In this document: piece after piece, positions 9,041-19,039 of the stretch
Numbering within the stretch: position 1 is the stretch's first letter
Layout: each line of letters opens with the position of its first letter
NCBI RefSeq assembly: GCF_964656455.1
Contig: NC_135715.1
Span: 165,880,437-165,944,436 of the forward strand
DNA length: 64,000 bases
DNA from: Halichoerus grypus
Taxonomy: Eukaryota; Chordata; Mammalia; Carnivora; Phocidae
Reading direction: 5' to 3'
Made by a program: the position numbers and the translations under genes
Notes under the pieces: model-generated
Told to the model about the DNA's origin: nothing
Databases searched by the model: none
The model's input: only the letters and a program-made list of their open reading frames with translations

Positions 9041-11294
9041 TTACCATGCTCCAGTCTTTGAAAGGCTTTGACTTTCACCATCTGACATTTAAAACTTGAG
9101 GTCATTGAAACAGCTTTCCTGCTATGGTAGGGGCAGAGCTTTCTCAGTTGACTCTGTGTTCACCAAATAATCCAGACATATCTTGGTGGGTAAACTCTCC
9201 AGGACCCTGTCTTCATTAAGGTTCAAGAAACTTCCTGGAAAATAACTTAGCCTAAAAGAAGAGAGAAATGAGACCTAACAAACTGGCCCAAAGACTTGAG
9301 ATCAGTATTGGTGGGAGGACACGGTGTGGGTTGGCCAGTTTTGAGCAGCGTGCTCTACATTCTCCTACTCAGGATATCCTTGCTCCAGACTCATGATCTT
9401 CTAAAGGCCCTCTAGTGGAAAATGGTAGGGGCAAGGGGGAAGAGTAATGAAAAAGAAGTAAATGAAACTAGAATCAACGAAATGGTTGCTTTCCTTACAG
9501 TTTCCAAGGGAGATCAAAACAGAAACTTGCTCTGTTTTTTGTTATTGTATCCTATTTTTACCCTCAGATCAATATGTCATGGGGAAGCATTAGTAAAACT
9601 TTGATCAGCATCCCATAAATGTAACTTCCCTGACAACAGCCAGCCTTGGTGCAGCCAAGACATCCAATTCCTAAAAACCTGCAAACTCTTCTCTCAAGAT
9701 AATATTCTGGGACTTTCCTACTGGAAAACAAAGTAAAGCCATTCCCTTCTCTCCAATCATACAAAATAGGCATTAGGCATATTGCCATCAACAGTCTCGA
9801 GAGGGCTGACCTGCTGGCTTTCTTTGTTATCCCTTGCTTTCTTATAAAATTGATATGATCCCTAGTATCAGCATGAACAAAATTGTGAATGGGACCTACT
9901 CATGGGATTATGGATTCTGAATCCTCCAGGAGTGTCCATAATGCCCCTGTCAGTTGGTTTTGCCCTTGGGTATCTAATTTAACTGACAAATCTGAAGAAT
10001 CACGTGGAGGCAGCCACCTCCCCAGCAACTTCACAGATGGGAACCCTGCAGTGAGTAAGTTATTCCAGCAAGTTTGACATTAGCTTATGTTGAACATTCT
10101 CCTGACAGGTCTGCTCATTTCTTAACAGCATAAAACAGCTCACTGTTATTAGGCATGAGTCTCCCTTGACTTGATGAATACTATGGCCCCATTTTTGGCT
10201 GTTTTTATGGACATCCTAAAGGCATCTGAATATGGCATTTTACATTTGGCAGACGCTGATCAACAACAATTTTTTCTAATTAGTCTTGGAAGCCTCAGCC
10301 TTCAATGCACAGGGTCAAATATTCCAACAAGTGAAGGATATCCAACTCTGTGGACAAGTGCACTTTTTTGAGGGTGAATGGAGATAGGGAGGGCATTCAT
10401 ACTGCCTGAGCACATGTGGGCACATTTCACAAAATCAACTTAGCTGCAAATTTAACCTGAAATCAAATCATGTCTTGGCATTATGCCTAGCAGGCATTAT
10501 ATAGTTGTTAGCTTCAATCACAAGAACAATTACTTCAAGTTATGGTGCAGACCAGTTTTAAATGTCCTCAGGCCAGCAAAGTCATCCCAGGATGCAGCTA
10601 GCTGCAAAAAAAAAAAAAAATCAGTGGATGAAAGAAGTGCAATACTTTACACTTTCAGCTTTTATTAATATTTTGTCAGTCAATTGGCAACAGGCACAGA
10701 GCCCTGGCATTACACCAAACACCATGTGCATAGTGCAGGGAGAGTACAAATGAATGAGGAAGGCATGACCTATGGGCTCAGAAAACGCAAAGTCTACCCA
10801 GAGAGTCAGACCATACTGACTAAGCACACCCATAACTGGAGGGAAAATACAGAACTATATGTAAAGATGAGATCATGAATGCAAAGAACTTAGTTCTATG
10901 CCAAGGAGGCCTGCAGTAAAGACCAAGTGAGGAGTAGCTATTATTATTATTTTATGAGAAAGCTTAATTCCATTAATACCGAAAGGGAACAAACTCACGT
11001 TGGAGGGGAATGAGCTCTGAGTCAGATTATGAAGGATTGGGGAGTCAGGCTGGAGTAGAGAAAACATGAGGCCCATTCCCACCAGAGAGAGCTGCTTAAA
11101 CTACAACACATTTGAGGAAGTGGGTCAAATTTGTACAAGGGGCAGCAGGTCTGGCTTACCTCAAATATTCCAACAAGGAGAGGTTAGAAGAGGAGATTAG
11201 CATTCTCTTTAGTGGGTGGGCATTCTCATCAGTGATGAGGCAGAAGAATTTAGGTTTAATAGAGTCAAAAAATAACGATCTACCACTGACTTTG
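9041..11294. other. No gene or named repeat seen
   Basis: About 2.2 kb of unassigned DNA apart from the CTCF-like motif at 9406. A run of about 14 A at 10607 follows the palindrome GCAGCTAGCTGC, with no matching flanks to suggest an insertion. Short frames of 60-75 codons overlap on both strands and show no motif. Confidence 0.4.
9406..9418 (-). promoter_or_regulatory. CTCF-like motif
   Basis: The minus strand reads CCACTAGAGGGCC, close to the CTCF core CCASYAGRKGGC. It is not inside a recognisable repeat. This is motif evidence only; occupancy is unknown. Confidence 0.35.
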
Positions 11295-11690
11295 TAAGCA
11301 GACCAGCCACATAATTTTCAGGGCCTGGTGCAAAACAAAACTTCGGGGCCCCTTGTTCAAAATGATTAAGAATTTCAAGACCGTGGGGGCACCTGGGTGG
11401 CTCAGTCTGGTAAGCATCTCTGATTTCGGCTCAGCTCGTGGTCTCTGGGTCCTGGAATTGAGCTCTGTGTCAGGCTCCACACTCGGTAGGGGGTCGGCCT
11501 GAGGGTACTCTCTCCATCTCCCTCTGCCTCTTCCCTCACCTCTCTCTCTCTCGAATAAATAAATCTTAAAAAAAAAAAAAGAAGAAGAAGAAGAATTTCA
11601 AGACCATGACAGAGGAGCATTAAACCAAGTATGGAACCCTTCTGAACCCAGAGCCCTTGTGAGCGTACAGGTCACACGCCTGTGAAACCT
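11295..11690. mobile_element. Medium-reiterated element split by SINEC, possibly DNA transposon
   Basis: TTTTCAGGGCCTGGTGCAAA and GGGGCCCCTTGTTCAAAATG before the SINEC, and GAGCATTAAACCAAGTATGG and ACAGGTCACACGCCTGTGAA after it, resemble a short non-coding dispersed repeat that I remember but cannot name. Continuity across the SINEC supports one pre-existing element. Confidence 0.45.
11386..11590 (+). mobile_element. SINEC
   Basis: Sense SINEC from GGGGCACCTGGGTGGCTCAG to an A tail that drifts into GAA repeats. The flank AAGAATTTCAAGACC(G/A)TG is present on both sides (11368-11385 and 11591-11608), an 18-bp duplication with one mismatch. Confidence 0.95.
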
Positions 11691-12049
11691 GCCTTATCAT
11701 TCAGGGTATGCTAGTGCAAATACTTCCCAAAGACTATGATTCTAGCATCTGCTCACGAGATGCATTGGAAAAGGAAAATATTTGAGGTAGAAATACCCAC
11801 AAAGTGACTCTTTATTGTAATTTGCCAAGAGACACTGCAGAGAAAAATTTAGGAGAAGTTGACAACAAAAAGATGTAAGGCATAAAGGACAAAGAGAGGT
11901 TGAGGTTGAAATCACCTCAAGTTAAGCAGGAGGATTAGAACAAGGGAAAATACGGTAGGCGTGCTTTTTTAACTGACCAACTCATTTCATTAACCAATGG
12001 TGTTATTCCCTCTGTAAAATGTGCTCACCGATGTCCCAGCACACTGCAT
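11691..12049. other. No gene seen
   Basis: Unassigned sequence with no frame, repeat or site I can support. Confidence 0.4.
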
Positions 12050-12195
12050 GCTAGCGCGAGATGGAAGCTCCAGAAGGGCAAAGGTTTTTGTCAGTTTTGT
12101 TCATTCCTATATTCCCAGGTACCCGACATATAATAGCCAGGGCCTGGTCTATAGTGGTCACTAACCAAATGCTGAATGAATGACTGAATGAACCT
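12050..12195 (+). mobile_element. L2 LINE 3' end
   Basis: AGAAGGGCAAAGGTTTTTGT, ATTCCTATATTCCCAGGTAC, GGTCACTAACCAAATGCTGA and ATGAATGACTGAATGAA match L2's terminal region and tail. Confidence 0.7.
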
Positions 12196-12774
12196 GTGCT
12201 AGTAGATGCTTCTCTAAAACACTGTGATTCTACTATAAATTGATCTCCTAAATCCTTATGTAAAGACAATTACTTTCCCAAACCTGTTCATGCCATTTGT
12301 ATTTGCTATCGTAATCATGTGATTTAATCAATTACGGAAAGCAATGAAGTGTGTATGCGAAGAAAGTTGTTTTTACAAAAACAAAGTTTTTGAATCCTTC
12401 GAAAGACTCGGTAAAGGCTGGTTGTTGGGGGAAATTGTATTAGTTAGATGTGGAAAACACAACCATGAAAAAAGAGGGGGAAATACATAAAACTCTAGAA
12501 TTCTTGACTCAGGTTGCTTTGCAAGGGGCTCTACACTCTCACTCTACTTTAAACAGATGAAACCGGGAAACTGTAGCCTATTATGGAAGTGCTTAATTCA
12601 AGAAACACCATGCAGATGTCACGCAGCAGACTCATGCTCGAAGAAAAGGTCTCAGCCCTACATCAAAAGACAGGTGAAGACTGTAACGTATATGCCATAT
12701 GTCTGCATGATGTATTTATCATTTTTTTGTAATTTCTACTTTAACTGAGGTTTTTTTGTTTGTCACTTATTGTT

Positions 12775-13005
12775 ACCATTTATTGAGTACCTACTATGTG
12801 CTGAGCATAGTAATACCTGCTCTATTCACATTATATGTGGGTGGCAACCCTGCCAGGTAGTAGTAGCCTTAGTCCCATTTTATAGACAAATAATCTAACA
12901 CTCAGTTGCTTTAGTTAAGTTTTTACTTGCCTCAAGGCTACACAGAAAGGGCCAGAGCTGGATATAAACCCAGGATCCTCTGGCTCCAAATCCCAGCATC
13001 TTCCT
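12775..13005 (-). mobile_element. MIR SINE, antisense, nearly full length
   Basis: TTGAGTACCTACTATGTGCT, CCCTGCCAGGTAGTAGTAGC, TCCCATTTTATAGACAAATA, AAGGCTACACAGAAAGGGCC and AACCCAGGATCCTCTGGCTC reproduce the antisense MIR order. Confidence 0.85.
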
Positions 13006-13139
13006 ACCATATCACAATTAAGTGATTTGCTCAAAGTAACTGAGGTCTTCCTACTATAAACCTAATTTACTTTCCATTACATCAAGTTAACTGAATATTT
13101 TAATGAGCTGACCAACCACGAGGTCTGATTGCATCAGAT

Positions 13140-13340
13140 AAGAATAAACCAAAATAAAATTGAATAAATAAGTGAATACATAAGCAAACTAACTTAAGGG
13201 AAATAAACCAAAATGTCAGCATATTGTGCCAATGGCCTAATTATAGATTATAATTATATGCTATATAATTATAGTTATAGATAATAGATTTATATTTATA
13301 ATTTAATTTATTATTTTACATTTATATTTAACATATATTT
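13140..13340. repeat. AT-rich low-complexity stretch
   Basis: TATA/TAATT-rich DNA, including a stretch near 13240-13310 able to form short AT hairpins. It borders the inverted-repeat arm that starts near 13341. Confidence 0.8.
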
Positions 13341-13806
13341 TAATTTCTACTGACCCAATTATTTGCATTCCCTATCCTGGGAAGTCCCTTCCTGATATCA
13401 AGCTACCTGGGAGGTGAATTTTAATCAGAATGCTGATTGGTGAGCATAGAGTAAAAATTGCTTTGGGAGGATGTTTTATGCAAACTCTAGAAAAGCCTGA
13501 TGAAATATCCCTATTCCATAACCAAATACACCACTCTGATGACCAGATAATGAAAATCCCAAATTCAGTACCCTTTTACATCAAAAGTATGAGTTCCTTT
13601 GGAGTGGAGAAAGTGGTATGGAATGAAATTGATAAGCTATATGTGATAGGCAGAATGGCCCCCAAAGATGTCCAAGCCCTCCTCCCTGGAACCTGTGAAT
13701 ATGTTTCCTAACACGGCAAGAGGGGCTTCGCAGAGGTCATTAAGGTCAGGGACAGGGATTATCCAGGTGGGCCCGATCTAATCACATAAACTCTTAGAAG
13801 CAGTGA
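13341..13806 (+). repeat. Inverted duplication, arm A
   Basis: This segment matches the reverse complement of 16283-16675 at roughly 85-88% by eye. A shared 41-bp exact block starts at TACATCAAAAGTATGAGTTC and ends at GGAGTGGAGAAAG. It includes both non-LTR sequence and part of an LTR, so it is a copied piece of chromosome rather than two independent insertions. Arm A keeps 54 bp (13614-13667) that arm B lacks. Confidence 0.85.
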
Positions 13807-13815
13807 ATTGTATTT
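13650..13815 (+). mobile_element. MaLR-type LTR, 5' part
   Basis: TAGGCAGAATGGCCCCCAAA, GATGTCCAAGCCCTCCTCCC, GGAACCTGTGAATATGTTTC, GGATTATCCAGGTGGGCCCG and TCTAATCACATAAACTC match the sense 5' half of an MLT1-like LTR. The 93-codon frame at 13430-13711 runs across this LTR boundary and is not a gene. Confidence 0.65.
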
Positions 13816-14363
13816 CTGTCACACACCCATTTATATTTTCCACATCTCTGCTGAACATTTATTTCTTACATAATTAGGGAAAGAGTTGCGAATTCAAATG
13901 AAAAGAAAAAAAGGGAGATAGAAAATATCTTCCCAAACTAAAACACCTGAGAATGAACAGGCTGGATGGAGGGAGGCACAGGACATGTCAGGACCTTTAT
14001 TTGTCAGTACTATTTAGGTTGTAAGTGACAGAAACCAGACTGGGTCATGTGCCCATCCCTGGACCAATTATAGTTTCTAGAGCATGGCGCACCAACTCTG
14101 GGGGGAAGAGTACCAAATTCACATGGAGTGTGGGAGAGGAAGACACACAAAGAAGAGGGAGTAAAGAAGTGCTTATTCTTCAAACGGTGTCCCCAACCCT
14201 AATAGAAAAAGAGGCAAGGTCAGGTGCATGGGGGGAGGGTCCTAACGAATGGTAGGAAGAGGAGTAAAGGTCACGATGAGCTCAGTTTTAAACACATTCA
14301 AGTCCTCATGTCAGAAATTGTCTCCAGTGTAGATGTTCTAAAGGCAACTGGAAATGGGTCACT
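13816..14363. other. No gene seen; possible old repeat at 14005-14250
   Basis: AGGTTGTAAGTGACAGAAAC and GGGTCATGTGCCCATCCCTG recall a medium-reiterated mammalian repeat that I cannot name. The remainder is unassigned. Confidence 0.35.
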
Positions 14364-14377
14364 AAAGAAGTAATGAG

Positions 14378-14582
14378 GGGCGCCTGGGTGGCTCAGTCGT
14401 TAAGCATCTGCCTTCGGCTCAGGTCATGATCCCAGGGTCCTGGGATCGAGCCCCGCATCGGGCTCCCTGCTCAGTGGGAAGCCTGCTTCTCCCTCTCCCA
14501 CTCCCCCCTGCTTGTGTTCCCACTCTCGCTGTCTCTCTCTCTCTGTCAAATAAATCTTAAAAAGCTTAAAAAAAAAAAGAAA
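14378..14582 (+). mobile_element. SINEC, first of a tandem pair
   Basis: Sense SINEC with a head starting GGGCGCCTGGGTGGCTCAG and a young arctoid-type body (CTGCCTTCGGCTCAGGTCAT, CCCCGCATCGGGCTCCCTG), ending in A(n)GAAA. It has no target duplication of its own at its right end; the duplication encloses both SINEs. Confidence 0.95.
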
Positions 14583-14802
14583 GGGGGCACCTGGGTGGCT
14601 CAGTCGTTAAGCGTCTGCCTTCGGCTCAGGTCATGGTCCCGGGGTCCTGGGATCGAGCCCCACATCGGGCTCCCTGCTCGGCGGGAAGCCTGCTTCTCCC
14701 TCTCTCACTCCCCCTGCTTGTGTTCCCTCTCTCACTGTCTCTCTGTCAAATAAATAAATAAAATCTTAAAAAAAAAAAAAAGAAAGAAAGAAAGAAAGAA
14801 AG
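14583..14802 (+). mobile_element. SINEC, second of a tandem pair
   Basis: A second sense SINEC directly follows the first one's A tail. It has a very similar body and ends in A(n) plus an (AAAG)n run. The sequence AAAGAAGTAA(T/C)GAG occurs before the first copy (14364-14377) and after the second (14803-14816). Either the second jumped into the tail of the first, or a dimer inserted once. Confidence 0.95.
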
Positions 14803-14816
14803 AAAGAAGTAACGAG

Positions 14817-15628
14817 ATTTCCAAGTCATCAGCACTGACGCGAACAGTTTTGTGAAGACTCTTTCTACATTGAGGGACAAAGATCCACCTCAAATTACTT
14901 TAAACCAAGCAACTGAAAAAGTCTAGGGTGAAATGCAGAGGCTTCACTGTATCTAGATGGTGACAGGTGTCTGTCTTGCTCCCTCTTCTCAGTTCTACTT
15001 TGTCTGTGCTGACGTCATTCCCAGATATGCCCTTCCCGCGGGCAGTCTGAGCATTCTTGCACCCAGTTAGCAACACCCGTGGAGAGCACTGCCCTCACAA
15101 TAGTCCCAGAGAAGGGCCTGGTGCTCTTTGGACTACCTTTTTGTCACATCTGGAAACAATCTCTATGGCAAGAGAGGAAAAAATACACGGATGGGCCAGC
15201 CCCGGATCGAATGTCCAAGCCTGGAGCCAACGAGAAGGGCCAGCAGAAGTATGCCAACTGAAGGTGACGGATGAGCATAAAAAGTCCTTCTCTCTTTCCT
15301 TTTTCTTTTGACTTCATCCCAGTTTCAACCCAGTATGTCGATTGAGGTGCCCTCTACCCTCTGCTGGGCACTCCATGACGGCTCGCTGGCTTACTTGCCC
15401 AAATTAAATTTGTACATCCATTTCCTTGTCACCATAACATAGGGAGTGGCTCCACATCCTGGGCCCCAGTTTGACACCAGTTCTTCCCTGATGAAAATCC
15501 TAATGCAGCCGATTTTCCTCCAAATGTGTGCCAAACATATTATATCCCTTTGATCAAAATTATGCAAAGAACCAGATGTTTACTTTTCGTTATCTTATAG
15601 ATAACAGTCGGTGTTTGAATGACCTTAC
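14817..15628. other. No gene or named repeat seen
   Basis: Unassigned DNA. The 84-codon frame at 15057-15311 and its shifted partner have no recognisable motif or clear splice-bounded structure. Confidence 0.35.
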
Positions 15629-15811
15629 CTGGTCTTTCACTGTCCTTGTCCTTTGAATTCTGTTTTGGGTTGTGTGTTCCCACACACAACCGTGTTATTT
15701 TTCTCAGATTATTTTCTTTCACTGGTCTTTCACTGTCCTTGTCCTTTGAATTCTGTTTTGGGTTGTGTGTTCCCACACACAACCGTGTTATTTTTCTCAG
15801 ATTATTTTCTT
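15629..15811 (+). repeat. Perfect tandem duplication, period 93 bp
   Basis: Positions 15629-15718 are identical to 15722-15811 (90 of 90 bases). Each copy holds a 10-bp-stem hairpin, GGTTGTGTGT ... ACACACAACC with a 4-nt loop. The repeated peptide in translated frames here is a by-product. The absence of any mismatch implies a very recent duplication, a polymorphism or an assembly artefact. Confidence 0.95.
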
Positions 15812-15841
15812 AGATTGAACTGGAACATACTAACATGGTCT

Positions 15842-16403
15842 TTTCATTTTCTATTGCTACAGTAACAAATTGCCATACATTTACAGGCTTAAAACAACAT
15901 TCATTTATGATTTTGTAACTTCCATGGGTCAGAAGTCTGGGCAGAGCGGGGCTCAAGGGTTTTTCTCTGTTCCAGGTCTCATAAGACCAAATCAAGAGTT
16001 GCATTCCTTTCTGGGGGCTCTGGGGAAGAATCTACTTCCAAGCTTTTTCAGTTGTCAGAATTTCATTTCTTGCGGTTGTAGGATTGAGGTCCTTGTTTGC
16101 TTGCTGGCTGTCACCCAGGGGCTGCCCTTAGCTCTTCAAGATCTCTCTTCAGTCCTCGCAGGCGGCTGCCTGTGCTCAGAGCAGGTAACAGCACTTCAAG
16201 CCCTTCTCACGCTTGGAGTCTCTCCCTTGGATTCCTTCTCTGGCCTCCTATTCCACTGCATGTCTTTGACTCCAAGCAGAGTTCTCTGCTTCGAAGGATC
16301 CACCTGGATTATCCACATCTATAATCTTAACTGCAGATGCGAAGTCCCTCTTGCCATGCGAAGAAGCGTATTCATAGGCTCCAGGGAGCAGGGCCTGGAC
16401 ATC
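15842..16403 (-). mobile_element. MaLR-type LTR, antisense, nearly complete
   Basis: CTATTGCTACAGTAACAAAT, GGCTTAAAACAACATTCATT, AGTTGCATTCCTTTCTGGGG and TGGATTATCCACATC occur in antisense MLT1-like order. Its 5' end is cut off by the deletion junction at about 16403. The 192-codon plus-strand frame (15870-16448), the longest in the window, is an antisense artefact of this LTR. Confidence 0.65.
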
Positions 16404-16675
16404 TTTCTCCACTCCAAAGGAACTCATACTTTTGATGTAAGAGGGTAGTGAATTTGGGGATTCCATTATCTAGTCATCAGAGTGGTGTATTCAGTTGTGA
16501 GGTAGGGATAGTTCATCTGACTTTTCAGAGTTTACATGAAATATCTTCCCAAGGCAATTTTTACTCTAGGCTCACCAATCAGCATTCTGATTACAATTCA
16601 CCTCTCAGGTAACTAGATATCATGAAGGAACTTCTCAGGATAGAGAATGGAAATAATTAAGTCAATAGAAATTCA
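16283..16675 (-). repeat. Inverted duplication, arm B
   Basis: Reverse-complement partner of 13341-13806. Relative to arm A it lacks 54 bp at a junction where AAAG occurs at both deletion ends in arm A, as in microhomology-associated repair, and it lacks about 18 bp more in the LTR part. Non-LTR DNA such as GAATGCTGATTGGTGAGC is shared. Confidence 0.85.
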
Positions 16676-17004
16676 AATAAATGAATATAAGTATAAAATA
16701 ATATGTAAATGTAAATTAGAAATATATATATCAAGTTAAAATAAAATGATGACACTCTGATATCAACTGGAATGGGTAATATCCATCAACAACTAAAGGA
16801 ATGGTCATGTCTAAGCGGACTTAAAACTTGCAGCACTCTCACTCTGTTGCAGGGCCTCACTGAGGGATCCCGTGAGACGTGCTGCCAGAGCCTTACAGGG
16901 GCCCCATCATCTCTCTCTTCACCAAATCACCACTGAAGAAAGATAGTGGAAGATAATTTCTACACAAATGCTGACTGACATAAGCATAGAAGCTTCTTCA
17001 AGAG
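16676..17004. other. No gene seen
   Basis: AT-rich flank of arm B followed by unassigned DNA up to the next SINEC. Confidence 0.4.
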
Positions 17005-17015
17005 TGAGTAGGGAT

Positions 17016-17216
17016 GGGGGCGCCTGGGTGGCTCAGTTGGTTAAGCATCTGACTCTTGATTTTGGCTGAGGTCATGATCTCAGGGTCATGAGATCGAGTA
17101 CCGTGTGGGGCTGCGTGCTCAATGCAGAGTCTGCTTGAGATTCTTTCTCTCCCTCTCCCTCTGCCCCTCCCCCCATTCTCTCTCTCTCTTTCAAATAAAT
17201 AAATATTTGGGGGGAA
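17016..17216 (+). mobile_element. SINEC, older subfamily
   Basis: Sense SINEC with GGGGGCGCCTGGGTGGCTCA and the older body TCTTGATTTTGGCTGAGGTC, ending in AATAAATAAATATTT. TGAGTAGG...GATG sequence on both sides suggests an imperfect target duplication. It is the last SINEC before 39.6 kb. Confidence 0.9.
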
Positions 17217-17429
17217 AATATGAGTAGGCAGGGATGAAGAGAGGGGTAGTGGATGTCCCAACCAGGGAGAAATGAGCCATTCTGTAAGAGGTGCTACTTT
17301 CCTAGCCTGCCTCTCTTAGTATCTTGACTGTTAAAGAGATTCACTTGGCATCTCAAATTTCTGGAGATGTTCTTTATCAATGGCTTTACAAATATAACTA
17401 AAGAATTCCACACAGCAGAATGGAAACCA

Positions 17430-17525
17430 AACCCACATACATACACACATGCTTATACGTGTATATGCATATACATATACTTATATATATATTTTTTTTA
17501 TATATTTAAATATATATATTTAAAT
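17430..17525. repeat. (CA/TA)n low-complexity repeat
   Basis: ACATACACACATG passes into alternating TATA and TTTAAATATATA tracts. Confidence 0.85.
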
Positions 17526-17689
17526 AGGATTCTATGTGGACTTGGTGTTAATTTACAATCCCTCAGGTCTCTGTTACATCTCATGCTATCTGTGTGGCCA
17601 ATGGGTCTGCATCAGAGTCCTAAACCCTGCCCCCTTTGTGTCCATATCATCTTGGTTTTCAAGCAGCCATGGTTTTATATTATCATTTG

Positions 17690-18190
17690 ACACTATAATG
17701 GCAGAAAGGTTTTCCCTTCTCTTTGGCCGGTCCAATAACTAAATTGACATAAGACAAATTAACAGGAGAAAAATAAATTTAATTTCATACATATGAGAAC
17801 CCCTAAAGATATGAGACTCAATGGTAGTCAGAGAATTGAGGCTTAGATGCCATCCTGAGCTAGGCAATGGGATAGGAGCGTGGGCCTTCCAAGTGTGTGT
17901 GTGTGGGGTGAGGGGGGAGGCAATTCACAGAGAGATAACGAGAGCTGATGTTTGCTAATCAGATGTTTGTCCTGCCATGCAAGCAAGTCTTTCAGATAAA
18001 AAAAAAGTTATTTCTGGTCATAGCTCTCTTTCTGGGCCAGGCCCCCTCTCTAAATTCTTTAAGGCAGTTAAGGGATGGGTAAAAGTTTTTCCTGAGTCTG
18101 CTGACTCTTGGCTGCCTTCAGCTCAAAGTAATCCACATGCTAAAGTGGTCCATTGCGGGGCGGCATACTCTGCTCCCCTTCAACGCCAAA
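17690..18190 (-). mobile_element. Solitary ERV-type LTR, antisense
   Basis: On the minus strand it contains CATGTGGATTACTTTGAGCT near its 5' side, then AATTTATTTTTCTCCTGTTA and ATTTGTCTTATGTCAATTTA near its 3' end. This parallels the layout of the sense LTRs at 21.9 and 29.9 kb (TTTTCTCC-GTTTATCTGTC). No internal retroviral genes adjoin it. I do not name the family. Confidence 0.55.
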
Positions 18191-18638
18191 TACTACTTTT
18201 CCTTATTGATCACAACTCAACCTACAGGATGAGTGTGCCCCATCCACCTGCTTCATCGCCTCCCACCCGAATTCTTGCAGCAGCACTTCTTGTATTACTA
18301 TGTGACTCTCTTCAGTATTTATTTTTACTTTTTCTGTACTTGTGTGTTTATTGTTATTTATTACTGTATTACTTTTATCACTCGGCAAGAATTTGTACAC
18401 TCTCTGTAGACTCTTAAATCACCAGTTGAGGAAGAGAACCAGCAGGTGAAAGAGGAAAGAAGAGCCATTTGCCAAACTCCAAATGCAGCCAGACACCATG
18501 AATATATCATAAAAGAGGTCGACTGCCTAGGACTTTCATAAACCTTGATTTTCATTAGATTCCCCTCCAACTTTTTCATAATCTAGGCTTCCTGCCCTGT
18601 GTTAATTATATTTCTGACCCAAAACCAACAAACTAAGA
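18191..18638. other. No gene seen
   Basis: T-rich and unassigned. The 146-codon frame at 17977-18417 begins inside the antisense LTR and ends in low-complexity Leu/Tyr-rich sequence, so it is not treated as coding. Confidence 0.4.
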
Positions 18639-18800
18639 GGCTGCATGTTGTGATGGAAAGTGTGCTGGACCAGGAGCCAAAAACTGTGAGGTTTAGGGCC
18701 AATTCTAGAGCTAACCAGCTGTGTGACCTTGAACAAGTCACTTCATCTCTCAGAAATGTTGTCCCCTCACTTTTTCAACGAATAGCAAATGAAATTACGT
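18639..18800 (+). mobile_element. MIR SINE
   Basis: GGACCAGGAGCCAAAAACTG, CTAACCAGCTGTGTGACCTT and GAACAAGTCACTTCATCTCT follow the sense MIR core. Confidence 0.85.
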
Positions 18801-18917
18801 CTATAATTTCTTCCCAAAGTTATGTCATTCTTTGATTCGGGTTCTCTTTATTCTTACTATTGATACACTGTATATAACAACATCATCTACAATTCTTATA
18901 CACCCGCCTAAGTTTTT

Positions 18918-19024
18918 TTTTTATTATGTTATGTTAATCACCATACACTACATCATTAGTTTTTGATGTAGTGTTCCATGATTCATTGTTTGCATATAAC
19001 ACCCAGTGCTCCATGCAGAACATG
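18918..19024 (-). mobile_element. 5'-truncated L1 3' tail
   Basis: The antisense of the carnivore L1 3' end (ATTAGTTTTTGATGTAGTGT, TCCATGATTCATTGTTTGCA, AACACCCAGTGCTCCATGCA) preceded by a T run. CCCGCCTAAGTTTTT flanks it at 18903-18917 and 19025-19039, a perfect 15-bp duplication. Only about 107 bp inserted. It matches the 3' end of the L1 at 37.7 kb. Confidence 0.95.
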
Positions 19025-19039
19025 CCCGCCTAAGTTTTT

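Noticed and set aside
10602..10621. Poly(A) run after GCAGCTAGCTGC as another tail-only insertion
   Set aside because: No matching direct repeat flanks the A run, unlike 62763-62818.
14378..14802. tRNA genes suggested by A-box and B-box-like sequence
   Set aside because: The motifs belong to the tRNA-Lys-derived heads of SINECs, here and at the other SINEC copies. No free-standing cloverleaf was seen.
15870..16448. Longest open frame in the window (192 codons, plus strand) as a gene
   Set aside because: It lies antisense over a MaLR-type LTR and an inverted-duplication arm. The partner arm carries no matching frame, and no domain is recognisable.
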